A stretch of DNA of 64,000 nucleotides, from positions 3,998,001 through 4,062,000 of the forward strand of contig NZ_SSBQ01000002.1 of assembly GCF_004795255.1 (NCBI RefSeq), given 5' to 3'. This DNA comes from Streptomyces sp. RKND-216. Its GTDB lineage: Bacteria; Actinomycetota; Actinomycetes; Streptomycetales; Streptomycetaceae. The position numbers and the translations under genes were made by a program. Below are positions 1-7,989 of this stretch, piece by piece (the stretch's first letter is position 1; the number at the start of each line of letters is the position of its first letter). The notes beneath the pieces are model-generated. The model was given only the letters and a program-made list of their open reading frames with translations. It was not told where the DNA came from and did not search any database.

Positions 1-713
1 GCGTCGGGCTCGACGAGCAGCAGCCGGAGCCGGGCGGCGCCCGGTATGCCGGTGTCCCGTACGCACATCACCGAACCTGCGCGCTCCCCGTCGAGTTCGG
101 CTATCCACACCCGCTCCCGCTCCGCGTCGTGCCCGGCCGCGAACTCGCCTACGATGCGGGCCACCAGCGCCTCGAAGCCCGCGTCCCAGCCGTACTCGCG
201 GGCGTACAGCTCGCCGTGGCGCTGGACGATCCAGCCCAGGTCGCCCGGCTCCGGCCCGCGCAGCCGCACGCGCGACGAGGGCCGCACGGACCGCCCCTCG
301 CCCAGCACGGTGCGGATGGTGCTCATCGCCTCGGCCAGTCGGTCGCGGTCGTCCGAGGAGACCCGGTCGAGCAGGGCACCCACCGATTCCAGGGAGCGTT
401 CCTCCAGCAGTGTCGCCGCCTCGCGTCCGTCCTCGGTGAGGGTGATCCGCTGCCGCCGTGCGTCCTCGGCGGAGGGCTCCCGGGTGAGCAGCCCATCCTT
501 CTCGAACTTCATCAGCAGCCGACTCAGGTGGCCGGCATCCAGGTGCAGCGAGGTGCGCAGATCGGCGGCGTCCAGCCGGCTGGCGTGCGCCAGCTCGTAG
601 AGGATGCGGGCCTCGGTGAGCGTGTACGGCGTGTAGAGGTGACGGCTGTAGTCGAGGGCGCCGATCAGGTTGGTGTAGAAGCGGTTGAACGCGCGGACTT
701 CCTGGACGGTCAT
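1..713 (-). CDS. MarR-family regulator fused to GNAT acetyltransferase (3' end outside window)
   Basis: The visible 237 residues begin MTVQEVRAFNRFYTN. They contain a winged-helix MarR domain at about residues 10-140 (LDAADLRTSLHLDAGHLSRL as recognition region, then the wing), followed by the start of a GNAT domain (VRLRGPEPGDLGWIVQRHGE and WIAELDGERAGSVMCV). This MarR plus GNAT fusion is a common actinomycete type of about 300 residues, so roughly a quarter is missing at the window edge. The family binds DNA as a dimer and the GNAT half is presumed to acetylate a small molecule or protein; the ligand is unknown. ATG at 713 is the natural start. The divergent upstream region holds a perfect palindrome at 797-809 that probably is its own operator. 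Confidence 0.88.
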   Translation of the reverse strand, partial: MTVQEVRAFNRFYTNLIGALDYSRHLYTPYTLTEARILYELAHASRLDAADLRTSLHLDAGHLSRLLMKFEKDGLLTREPSAEDARRQRITLTEDGREAATLLEERSLESVGALLDRVSSDDRDRLAEAMSTIRTVLGEGRSVRPSSRVRLRGPEPGDLGWIVQRHGELYAREYGWDAGFEALVARIVGEFAAGHDAERERVWIAELDGERAGSVMCVRDTGIPGAARLRLLLVEPD

Positions 714-796
714 GACAGGCCCCCTGGGGAACGACGCCGGCTCCGGGGCGTGCGGCCACCGGGCAGGGCGCCCGGAGCCCGGAAGCCCCGAGAAAC

Positions 797-809
797 TTGA
801 CTGAGTCAA
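797..809. promoter_or_regulatory. MarR-type palindromic operator candidate
   Basis: TTGACTGAGTCAA is a perfect 13-mer inverted repeat (only the centre base is unpaired), about 85 bases upstream of the MarR-GNAT start. On the minus strand the half site also reads as a -35 element (TTGACT), so binding would block that promoter. MarR proteins bind short palindromes of this kind. Assignment to this regulator is inference from position. Confidence 0.6.
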
Positions 810-945
810 AGATAGGTGCCTCCGGGTCGACGGCGGAAGACCCCGCCCGGAATCTCACCCCGGAGGGTGACACTCGGTCGTCTCCTGCCGTTCGCCGCCG
901 CCGCACCGGTGCGGACTGTCGGTGGCGGGGGCTACGGTCTGTCAC

Positions 946-3231
946 ATGTCGTTCCAGCCCGCCGTGCTCGAGGGTGTCCTCGAGCGCATCACCTACGCCA
1001 ACGAGGACAACGGCTACACCGTCGCCCGGGTGGACACCGGCCGGGGCGGTGAGCTGCTCACCGTCGTCGGCTCGCTGCTGGGCGCGCAGGTGGGCGAGTC
1101 GCTCCGGATGGAGGGGCGCTGGGGCTCGCACCCCCAGTACGGGCGGCAGTTCACGGTGGAGAACTACACGACGGTGCTCCCCGCCACGGTGCAGGGCATC
1201 CGCCGCTACCTGGGATCGGGGTTGATCAAGGGCATCGGGCCGCGTATCGCCGAACGGATCGTGGACCACTTCGGCCTGGACACCCTGGACGTCGTCGAGC
1301 AGGAGCCGCAGCGGCTGATCGAGGTGCCGGGCCTGGGGCCCAAGCGGACGAAGAAGATCGCCGCCGCCTGGGAGGAACAGAAGGCCATCAAGGAGGTGAT
1401 GGTCTTCCTCCAGGGCGTCGGCGTCTCCACCTCGCTCGCCGTCCGCATCTACAAGAAGTACGGCGACGCCTCCATCTCCGTGGTGAAGAACCAGCCCTAC
1501 CGGCTGGCCGCCGATGTCTGGGGCATCGGCTTCCTCACCGCGGACCGGCTGGCGCAGGCGCTGGGCATCCCGCACGACAGCCCGGAGCGGGTCAAGGCCG
1601 GCCTGCAGCACGCCCTCTCGCAGTCCACCGACCAGGGCCACTGCTTCCTCCCCGAGGAGCAGCTGATCTCCGACGCGGTCAAGCTCCTCCAGGTCGACAC
1701 CGGGCTCGTCATCGAATGCCTCACGGAGCTGGCGCAGGACGAGGAGGGCGTGGTGCGGGAGCGGGTGCCGGGGGAGGACGGGGAGCCGGTGACCGCGGTC
1801 TACCTGGTGCCCTTCCATCGAGCCGAGATCTCCCTCGCCGCGCAGCTGATGCGGCTGCTGCGGACCGACGAGGACCGGCTGCCCGCCTTCGGCGACGTCG
1901 ACTGGGAGGCGGCGCTGGGCTGGCTCGGCCGTCGCACCGGCACCGACCTCGCCCCGGAGCAGTCGCAGGCCGTCCGGCTCGCGCTGACGCAGAAGGTGGC
2001 CGTGCTCACCGGCGGCCCGGGCTGCGGAAAGTCCTTCACGGTGCGCTCCGTGGTGGAGCTGGCGCGCGCGAAGAAGGCGCGTGTGGTGCTGGCCGCGCCG
2101 ACCGGCCGGGCCGCGAAGCGGCTGTCCGAGCTGACCGGTGCCGAGGCGTCCACCGTGCACCGGCTGCTCGAACTCAAGCCCGGCGGTGACGCCGCCTACG
2201 ACCGGGACCGTCCCCTGGAAGCGGACCTGGTGGTGGTCGACGAGGCGTCGATGCTCGACCTGCTGGTGGCGAACAAGCTGATCAAAGCCGTGCCCCCGGG
2301 CGCCCATCTGCTGCTGGTCGGCGACGTCGACCAACTGCCCTCCGTCGGCGCGGGGGAGGTGCTGCGGGACCTGCTCGCCGAGGGCGGCCCGGTCCCGGCC
2401 GTACGGCTCACGCGGATCTTCCGGCAGGCGCAGCAGTCCGGTGTCGTCACCAACGCGCACCGCATCAACTCCGGTGTGCCCCCGGTGACCCATGGCCTGC
2501 CGGACTTCTTCCACTTCGTCGAGGACGACACCGAGGAGACGGGCCGGCTCACTGTCGACGTCGTGTCCCGGCGCATCCCGGCGAAGTTTGGGCTCGACCC
2601 GCGACGGGACGTACAGGTGCTCACCCCCATGCACCGGGGCCCGGCCGGCGCCGGCACGCTCAACGGGCTGCTCCAGCAGGCCGTCACCCCCGCCCGGCCG
2701 GACCTGCCGGAGAAGCGGTTCGGCGGCCGCGTCTTCCGGGTCGGCGACAAGGTCACGCAGATCCGCAACAACTACGACAAGGGGGCGAACGGCGTCTTCA
2801 ACGGCACGGTCGGCGTCGTCACCGCGCTCGACGCCGAGGAGCAGCGCCTCACCGTGCGCACGGACGAGGACGAGGAGGTGGGGTACGACTTCGACGAACT
2901 GGACGAACTGGCCCACGCCTACGCCGTCACCATCCACCGCTCGCAGGGCAGCGAGTACCCGGCGGTGGTGATCCCCGTCACCACCAGTGCCTGGATGATG
3001 CTCCAGCGGAACCTCCTCTACACGGCGGTCACGCGGGCCAGGCGACTGGTCGTTCTGGTGGGTGCACGCAGGGCGATCGCCCAGGCGGTGCGCACGGTGT
3101 CGGCGGGCCGGCGGTGCACGGCGCTGGACCACCGGCTGAGTGGGGCGGTGCCCGCTCCCCGGCCGGGCGGGGGAGGTGCCCGTGTCGGCGGGGGTGACCA
3201 GCGCCCCCGGGAGGGTGCAGGATGGTCCTGA
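946..3231 (+). CDS. recD2: RecD-like ATP-dependent DNA helicase (SF1B, RecD2 type)
   Basis: This 761-residue protein has the RecD2 layout: an N-terminal extension with tandem helix-hairpin-helix repeats (YLGSGLIKGIGPRIAERI, VPGLGPKRTKKIAAAWEEQ), then the helicase core. The core shows Walker A (GGPGCGKSFT, about residue 356), Walker B (VVDEASMLD), motif III (LVGDVDQLPSVGAGEVL) and motif VI (YTAVTRARRLVVLVG). RecD2 is a 5'-3' helicase outside RecBCD that acts in DNA repair. ATG at 946 is preferred over GTG at 922: a -10-like TACGGT ends 7 bases before it, suggesting a leaderless transcript. It stands alone, between a divergent regulator and citrate synthase. Confidence 0.93.
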   Translation: MSFQPAVLEGVLERITYANEDNGYTVARVDTGRGGELLTVVGSLLGAQVGESLRMEGRWGSHPQYGRQFTVENYTTVLPATVQGIRRYLGSGLIKGIGPRIAERIVDHFGLDTLDVVEQEPQRLIEVPGLGPKRTKKIAAAWEEQKAIKEVMVFLQGVGVSTSLAVRIYKKYGDASISVVKNQPYRLAADVWGIGFLTADRLAQALGIPHDSPERVKAGLQHALSQSTDQGHCFLPEEQLISDAVKLLQVDTGLVIECLTELAQDEEGVVRERVPGEDGEPVTAVYLVPFHRAEISLAAQLMRLLRTDEDRLPAFGDVDWEAALGWLGRRTGTDLAPEQSQAVRLALTQKVAVLTGGPGCGKSFTVRSVVELARAKKARVVLAAPTGRAAKRLSELTGAEASTVHRLLELKPGGDAAYDRDRPLEADLVVVDEASMLDLLVANKLIKAVPPGAHLLLVGDVDQLPSVGAGEVLRDLLAEGGPVPAVRLTRIFRQAQQSGVVTNAHRINSGVPPVTHGLPDFFHFVEDDTEETGRLTVDVVSRRIPAKFGLDPRRDVQVLTPMHRGPAGAGTLNGLLQQAVTPARPDLPEKRFGGRVFRVGDKVTQIRNNYDKGANGVFNGTVGVVTALDAEEQRLTVRTDEDEEVGYDFDELDELAHAYAVTIHRSQGSEYPAVVIPVTTSAWMMLQRNLLYTAVTRARRLVVLVGARRAIAQAVRTVSAGRRCTALDHRLSGAVPAPRPGGGGARVGGGDQRPREGAGWS

Positions 3232-3358
3232 CGGCGGCACTCCGTGCCACCGTGGGGCCCGTTCGCCGACCCCGAGTGCACCGCACGGCACCGGATGGGG
3301 GACAGTGGAGAGAGTCAGGGCACCTCGAAGAAGAGGCACGACGTCGGTGAGGGAAGAA

Positions 3359-4660
3359 GTGAGCGACAACCGCGATGACAACGCCGTAGTACTGCGGTAC
3401 GGGGACGGCGAGTACAGCTACCCGCTGGTGGACAGCACGGTCGGCGACCGTGGAGTCGACATCGGCAAGCTGCGCGCTCAGACCGGTCTGGTGACCCTGG
3501 ACTCCGGTTACGGCAACACGGCGGCCTACAAGTCCGCCATCACCTACCTCGACGGTGAGCAGGGCATCCTGCGCTACCGCGGCTACCCGATCGAGCAGCT
3601 CGCGGAGCGCGGCTCCTTCATCGAGACCGCCTACCTGCTCATCAACGGCGAGCTGCCCACCGTCGACCAGCTGGCGAACTTCAAGAACGAGATCACCCGG
3701 CACACCCTGCTGCACGAGGACGTCAAGCGCTTCTACGACGGCTTCCCGCGCGACGCCCATCCGATGGCCATGCTGTCCTCGGTGGTCAGCGCGCTGTCGA
3801 CGTTCTACCAGGACAGTCACAACCCGTTCGACGAGGAGCAGCGGCACCTCTCGACGATCCGGCTGCTCGCCAAGCTCCCGACCATCGCGGCCTACGCCTA
3901 CAAGAAGGCGATCGGCCACCCGGTCGTGTACCCGAGCAACGACCTCGGCTACGTCGAGAACTTCCTGCGGATGACGTTCTCCGTCCCCGCCGCGGAGTAC
4001 GAGCTGGACCCGGTCGTGGTCAGCGCCCTGGACAAGCTGCTCATCCTGCACGCGGACCACGAGCAGAACTGCTCCACCTCCACCGTCCGCCTGGTCGGCT
4101 CCTCGCAGGCGAACATGTTCGCCTCCATCTCGGCCGGCATCAACGCCCTGTGGGGCCCGCTGCACGGCGGCGCCAACCAGAGCGTGCTGGAGATGCTGGA
4201 GCGCATCCAGCGCGAGGGCGGCGACGTCGGCTCCTTCATCCGCCGTGTGAAGGACAAGGAAGACGGCGTCAAGCTGATGGGCTTCGGCCACCGGGTCTAC
4301 AAGAACTTCGACCCGCGCGCGAAGATCATCAAGGCGGCCGCGCACGACGTGCTGTCCGCCCTGGGCAAGAGCGACGAGCTGCTGGACATCGCGCTCAAGC
4401 TGGAGGAGCACGCGCTTGCAGACGATTACTTCGTCGAGCGCAAGCTCTATCCGAACGTGGACTTCTACACGGGCCTGATCTACCGCGCGATGGGCTTCCC
4501 GACCAGCATGTTCACCGTGCTGTTCGCCATCGGCCGGCTGCCCGGCTGGATTGCCCAGTGGCACGAGATGATCAAGGAACCGGGCTCCCGCATCGGCCGT
4601 CCGCGGCAGATCTACACGGGTGTCGTCGAGCGAGAGTACGTCCCCGTCGAGTCCCGCTGA
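3359..4660 (+). CDS. gltA: Citrate synthase (type II)
   Basis: Citrate synthase condenses acetyl-CoA and oxaloacetate at the entry to the TCA cycle. The 433-residue protein has the hexameric type II fold with an N-terminal beta domain (AVVLRYGDGEYSYPLVDSTVG) and the catalytic elements HADHEQNCSTSTVR, GPLHGGANQSVLEML and MGFGHRVYKNFDPRA (active-site His), plus the C-terminal Asp region FYTGLIYRAMGFP. Length matches Streptomyces citA (about 430). GTG at 3359 is chosen because a purine-rich ribosome-binding stretch (GAGGGAAGAA) lies directly upstream and translation then begins MSDNRDDNAV as in relatives. A hairpin terminator follows at 4695. It is a core gene with no cluster connection. Confidence 0.96.
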   Translation: MSDNRDDNAVVLRYGDGEYSYPLVDSTVGDRGVDIGKLRAQTGLVTLDSGYGNTAAYKSAITYLDGEQGILRYRGYPIEQLAERGSFIETAYLLINGELPTVDQLANFKNEITRHTLLHEDVKRFYDGFPRDAHPMAMLSSVVSALSTFYQDSHNPFDEEQRHLSTIRLLAKLPTIAAYAYKKAIGHPVVYPSNDLGYVENFLRMTFSVPAAEYELDPVVVSALDKLLILHADHEQNCSTSTVRLVGSSQANMFASISAGINALWGPLHGGANQSVLEMLERIQREGGDVGSFIRRVKDKEDGVKLMGFGHRVYKNFDPRAKIIKAAAHDVLSALGKSDELLDIALKLEEHALADDYFVERKLYPNVDFYTGLIYRAMGFPTSMFTVLFAIGRLPGWIAQWHEMIKEPGSRIGRPRQIYTGVVEREYVPVESR

Positions 4661-4694
4661 CGCGTCCCGCGCCCCGCGTCCCGCACCGCCCTTC

Positions 4695-4722
4695 GAGGCC
4701 TCGGTCCCCGGACCGGGGCCTC
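4695..4722 (+). terminator. Hairpin terminator after citrate synthase
   Basis: GAGGCC and GGTCC pair with GGACC and GGCCTC across a two-base loop, with one internal two-by-two mismatch. The hairpin starts 35 bases after the citrate synthase stop and is followed by a weak T-rich run (GTTCTGTT). Confidence 0.65.
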
Positions 4723-4783
4723 GGCTCGTTCTGTTCGCACGCGGTGTGCGGGTATGGCGCCAGTGGTGAAGAGGGTGCAAAAA

Positions 4784-4799
4784 TGTGACGCAGGTCACA
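4784..4799. promoter_or_regulatory. Crp/FNR-type binding site
   Basis: TGTGA-N6-TCACA, a perfect match to the Crp consensus half sites, lies in a locally A-rich stretch of the gap between citrate synthase and copZ. The nearest gene on either strand ends here rather than starting here (citrate synthase upstream; copZ convergent), so the only plausible target is the transcript proposed at 4800-5027. Confidence 0.55.
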
Positions 4800-5027
4800 G
4801 TAAAAGGAGTCCAACCCTTTGCGGGGGTCGTGGGTCTTAGGGGTGTGAGTCGACACCCGGCGGAGTCGGCTCACGGTGCAACCGGACCGAAAGAGCTTTG
4901 AGCGGCCCTCCCGGAGCGGATGCACCCGAAGGCACCCGGCCAGGATCCCGTGGGGGGAATCCATGACCGGGACATGGAAACGCCCCGCCGGTGGGCCCGT
5001 GGGGGGACCTGCCGGCCGGGGCGTTTT
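4800..5027 (+). ncRNA. Possible small RNA between citrate synthase and copZ
   Basis: This gap holds a Crp-like site (4784-4799) at its left edge and a strong hairpin with a T-tract (4978-5026) at its right edge, both suited to a plus-strand transcript, and no convincing reading frame between them. Three GTGGGGGG runs occur at about 4950, 5000 and 5050. I call this a candidate small RNA. I have an unverified memory of an abundant sRNA near citA in S. coelicolor. A short secreted-peptide gene cannot be excluded. Confidence 0.3.
4978..5026 (+). terminator. Intrinsic terminator with T-tract
   Basis: AAACGCCCCGCCGG pairs with CCGGCCGGGGCGTTTT after a loop of about 20 bases, and the right arm ends in a TTTT run. 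It would stop a plus-strand transcript arising in this gap and could also serve the convergent copZ mRNA. Confidence 0.6.
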
Positions 5028-5064
5028 CCGTGTGCGTGTCGCGCCGCCCGTGGGGGGCGGCGTC

Positions 5065-5283
5065 TCAGGCGCGCCCGACCAGTTCGTAACCTGCCGCGTC
5101 CACCGCGACGCCGATCACCGTGTCGTCCGGCTCGGCGGCGGAGGTCACCGTCACCAGGCTGCTCTTGGCGTCGGCCTGCACGGCGGTCACGCCGGCGACG
5201 CCGCCGACCTCCTTGGTGATGGCCTTCTCGCAGTGGCCGCAGCTCATGCCGGTGACCTTGTAGGTGGTCGTGACGGTGCTCAT
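5065..5283 (-). CDS. copZ: CopZ-like heavy-metal-associated (HMA) copper chaperone
   Basis: This 72-residue cytoplasmic protein carries the HMA signature GMSCGHCEKAI near residue 12 (metal-binding CxxC) and the beta-alpha-beta ferredoxin-like pattern through VAGVTAVQADAKSSLVTVTS. CopZ proteins carry Cu(I) to P-type ATPases or to CsoR. The ATG at 5283 has AGGAG about 6 bases upstream. A perfect 8-bp-arm palindrome typical of CsoR operators lies 54 bases upstream. No copper ATPase gene is adjacent, so the chaperone is an isolated unit here. Confidence 0.93.
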   Translation of the reverse strand: MSTVTTTYKVTGMSCGHCEKAITKEVGGVAGVTAVQADAKSSLVTVTSAAEPDDTVIGVAVDAAGYELVGRA

Positions 5284-5336
5284 CGCAGTGCTCCTCGCCC
5301 TCGGGCCGGTTCTTCTCCGGTCGTCGATACCTCGGT

Positions 5337-5357
5337 CGATACCCCCCAAGGGTATCG
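5337..5357 (-). promoter_or_regulatory. CsoR-type copper operator palindrome
   Basis: CGATACCC and GGGTATCG are perfect 8-base inverted arms around a 5-base C/A spacer, giving the ATACCCC...GGGTAT look of actinobacterial CsoR sites. It sits 54-74 bases upstream of the copZ start, where it would overlap the promoter. Assignment rests on motif resemblance and on the copper gene downstream. Confidence 0.65.
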
Positions 5358-5435
5358 CACCGCAGGCGATCCTCCTGGGAGGCGGGGCGCGAGGGCACTC
5401 CCCCGCTCGCCCCGCCCATCGCGCCGCCGTGCCCC

Positions 5436-5633
5436 TCAGCGCCGTCCCCCGCGGTTTCCCGGGCGCCGGGCCACCCACTCCCGCACGGTGTCCGCGCACC
5501 AGTACGGCCTGCCGCCCTCCACCAGGTCCGGTGGCGGCAGCAGGCCGTGCTTGCGGTACGAGCGCACGGTGTCCGGCTGGACGCCGATGTGCGCGGCGAT
5601 CTCCTTGTAGGACCAGAGCCGACGGTCGGTCAA
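5436..5633 (-). CDS. Small helix-turn-helix (MerR/excisionase-like) protein
   Basis: This 65-residue basic protein reads RLWSYKEIAAHIGVQPDTVR then SYRKHGLLPPPD, a helix-turn-helix of the MerR/excisionase winged type, followed by GGRPYWCADTVREWVARRPG, the usual target-recognition tail. A TTG start at 5633 is inferred because GGAGG lies 10 bases upstream and no ATG or GTG fits. Proteins like this are common in Streptomyces and are usually annotated only as helix-turn-helix proteins; whether it controls copZ next door is unknown. The 227 bases upstream hold its promoter region and nothing else I recognise. Confidence 0.75.
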   Translation of the reverse strand: MTDRRLWSYKEIAAHIGVQPDTVRSYRKHGLLPPPDLVEGGRPYWCADTVREWVARRPGNRGGRR

Positions 5634-5860
5634 TGTCCCTGCACCTCCCACGGGGCGGCGGTATTGCCCGGGCCACCCTGTGACCGGAAGGCGACCTCCG
5701 GTCACCGCCGCGAGGCTCTGTAGCCACCCCGTGACGCGGGAGGCGCGAAACAGTGACTCCGGTGACCCCCGGGAAACCGGCCGAACGGCCCTCCGCACGG
5801 CGGGCGTGAGGGGGCGTCCGGCCGGGTGCTGACCCGCGACTCCACACGTACGGGCGGGAG

Positions 5861-6763
5861 TCAGGCCCCGCAGCCCCGCAGGTACCGCCGGGTGCGCAAT
5901 GCGATCGGCATCGGCTGCTCCGGCGGGCACGGGTACATGTCCTGCTCCACAATCGCGAACATGTCGATGCCCAGCTTCTGCGCCGCCGCCAGTACCGGCT
6001 CCAGCGCCGGCACGCCGCGCGGCGGCTCGCACATCACGCCCTGCCGCACCGCCGGCCCGAACGGCGTCCCGTGGGCCCGGACGTCCGCCAGCACCTCCGG
6101 GTCGACCTGTTTCAGGTGCAGGTAGCCGATGCGCTCGCCATAGGTCTCGATGAGCTTGACGCTGTCTCCGCCGCAGTACGCGTAGTGGCCGGTGTCCAGG
6201 CACAGTCCGACCAGGTCCGGGTCGGTGGCGTCGAGGAACCTCTCGACGTGCTCCTCGGTGTCGATGTGCGTGTCCGCGTGCGGGTGCACCACGATGTCCA
6301 GGCCGTACCCGTCCCTCAGTTCGCGGCCGAGGCGTTCCATGCCGGAGGCCAGGTGCCGCCACTGCCCGGGGGTGAGCTCCGGCGGTTCGATCTCCCGCGC
6401 GGTCCGGTCGTCCCGCCAGAACGACGGGATCACCACCACGTGCTCCGCACCCATGGCGCGGGTCAGCTCCGCGACGCGCCGCACGTGCGCCCAGGTCTCC
6501 TCCCACACGGCGGGCCCCCGGTGCAGGGCGGTGAAGACGGTGCCGGCCGAGACGCGCAGCCCCCGCCTGCCCACCTCGTCGGCCAGCCGGCCCGGATCGA
6601 CCGGCAGATAGCCGTACGGACCCAGCTCGATCCACTCGTAGCCCGACGCCGCGACCTCGTCCAGGAAGCGCTGCCAGGGGACCTGCTGCGGATCGTCGGG
6701 GAACCAGACACCCCACGAGTCGGGTGCGGAGCCGACGCGCAGGCGGTCGAGGGTGACGGTCAT
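5861..6763 (-). CDS. iolE: IolE-like inosose dehydratase / sugar phosphate isomerase-epimerase family
   Basis: This 300-residue TIM-barrel protein of the xylose isomerase-like family opens with LRVGSAPDSWGVWFPDDP, the usual IolE start, and keeps metal-site elements (VVHPHADTHIDTEEHVERF, CLDTGHYAYCGGD, GYLHLKQVDP, MFAIVEQD). IolE dehydrates 2-keto-myo-inositol to the diketone used by IolD. It is divergent from iolC-iolB-iolD with 120 bases between, which supports the inositol assignment. The inositol dehydrogenase (iolG) and semialdehyde dehydrogenase (iolA) are not in this window. Confidence 0.87.
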   Translation of the reverse strand: MTVTLDRLRVGSAPDSWGVWFPDDPQQVPWQRFLDEVAASGYEWIELGPYGYLPVDPGRLADEVGRRGLRVSAGTVFTALHRGPAVWEETWAHVRRVAELTRAMGAEHVVVIPSFWRDDRTAREIEPPELTPGQWRHLASGMERLGRELRDGYGLDIVVHPHADTHIDTEEHVERFLDATDPDLVGLCLDTGHYAYCGGDSVKLIETYGERIGYLHLKQVDPEVLADVRAHGTPFGPAVRQGVMCEPPRGVPALEPVLAAAQKLGIDMFAIVEQDMYPCPPEQPMPIALRTRRYLRGCGA

Positions 6764-6883
6764 GGAGAGGACTCCTCACGTCGCTGTCGCCTCAAACTAC
6801 CCATGCCACCACCGCCCAGGTCCACAATGGGACACCGAGCCGTGTGCGATCACCCCCGTCCACGCCACAGGAGGGCCGATTCG

Positions 6884-7915
6884 ATGACCGCCCCGCCCGC
6901 CGACCGCTTCGACGTCGTCACCATGGGACGCATCGGCGTGGACATCTATCCGTTGCAGGCAGGCGTGTCGCTGAGCGACGTCGAGACGTTCGGCAAGTTC
7001 CTCGGCGGCTCCCCGACGAACGTGGCCGTCGCCGCCGCCCGGCTCGGCCGCCGCACCGCCGTGGTGACCCGCACCGGGCAGGACCCGTTCGGCGACTACT
7101 GCCACCGCGCCCTGACCGACTTCGGCGTCGACGACCGCTGGGTCACGCCGGTGCCCGGTCTGGCCACGCCCGTGACCTTCTGCGAGATCTTCCCTCCCGA
7201 CCACTTCCCGCTGTACTTCTACCGGCAGTCCGCTCCCGACCTCCGGATCGTCGCCGGCGAACTCGACCTGGCGGGTGTGCGGGACGCCCGCGTCTTCTGG
7301 GCCACCGGCACCGGTCTGTGCGAGGAACCGAGCCGCGAAGCCACCCTGGCCGCCCTGGCGGCCCGCGGCGGCGGAGCGGACTCCCGTGGCGGAGCGGACC
7401 GGGACCCCGGGACCGTCGCCACCGTCCTCGACCTGGACTGGCGTCCGGTGTTCTGGCCGGACGGCCCGCAGGCCGCCCGCCCCATCTACCGCGCCGCACT
7501 CGCACACGCCACCGTGGCGGTCGGGAACCTCGACGAATGCGAGGTCGCCACCGGCGTGCGCGACCCCGCCGCCTGCGCCGACGCCCTGCTGGACGGCGGC
7601 GCCGAACTCGCCGTCGTGAAACTCGGAGGCGACGGCGTCCTCGCCGCCCACCGCGGCGGCACCCGGGTGCAGGTCCCGCCGCACCCGGTGGAGGTGCTGA
7701 ACGGCCTGGGTGCCGGCGACGCGTTCGGCGGCGCGCTGTGCCACGGACTGCTCGCCGGCTGGGACCTCGAGCACACGGTGCGCCGCGCCAACGCGGCCGG
7801 TGCTCTCGTCGCCTCCCGCCTCGCCTGCTCCACTGCCATGCCGACCGACGCCGAGCTGGACGACTTCCTCGGCGCACCCGACGGGAACCCGCCCGCGCGC
7901 ACGCCGACCGGCTGA
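6884..7915 (+). CDS. iolC: 5-dehydro-2-deoxygluconokinase
   Basis: This PfkB-family sugar kinase of 343 residues phosphorylates 2-deoxy-5-keto-gluconate in myo-inositol catabolism. N-terminal FDVVTMGRIGVDIYPLQAGV and KFLGGSPTNVAVAAARLGR are the PfkB signature 1 region in its IolC form, and VEVLNGLGAGDAFGGALCHG carries the catalytic Asp and anion hole. ATG at 6884 follows AGGAGGG. A Gly/Arg/Asp-rich insert (about residues 160-175, GGGADSRGGADRDPG) is not typical and looks like a local expansion in a loop. First gene of the iolC-iolB-iolD run. Confidence 0.93.
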   Translation: MTAPPADRFDVVTMGRIGVDIYPLQAGVSLSDVETFGKFLGGSPTNVAVAAARLGRRTAVVTRTGQDPFGDYCHRALTDFGVDDRWVTPVPGLATPVTFCEIFPPDHFPLYFYRQSAPDLRIVAGELDLAGVRDARVFWATGTGLCEEPSREATLAALAARGGGADSRGGADRDPGTVATVLDLDWRPVFWPDGPQAARPIYRAALAHATVAVGNLDECEVATGVRDPAACADALLDGGAELAVVKLGGDGVLAAHRGGTRVQVPPHPVEVLNGLGAGDAFGGALCHGLLAGWDLEHTVRRANAAGALVASRLACSTAMPTDAELDDFLGAPDGNPPARTPTG

Positions 7916-7989
7916 CACCCCGGCCCGGGTTCACCGCATCCGCGCGCGGGAAGTCATCACCACGCCCCTCCCGGGGGAGGCTGAACGAC

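Noticed and set aside
3029..4798. Long minus-strand frame opposite citrate synthase
   Set aside because: Composition is that of a complement frame, and the citrate synthase active-site motifs are on the other strand.
4940..5060. A 6C-type RNA, because of repeated CCCCCC runs on the minus strand
   Set aside because: The runs are not placed in two consecutive hairpin loops as the 6C class requires.
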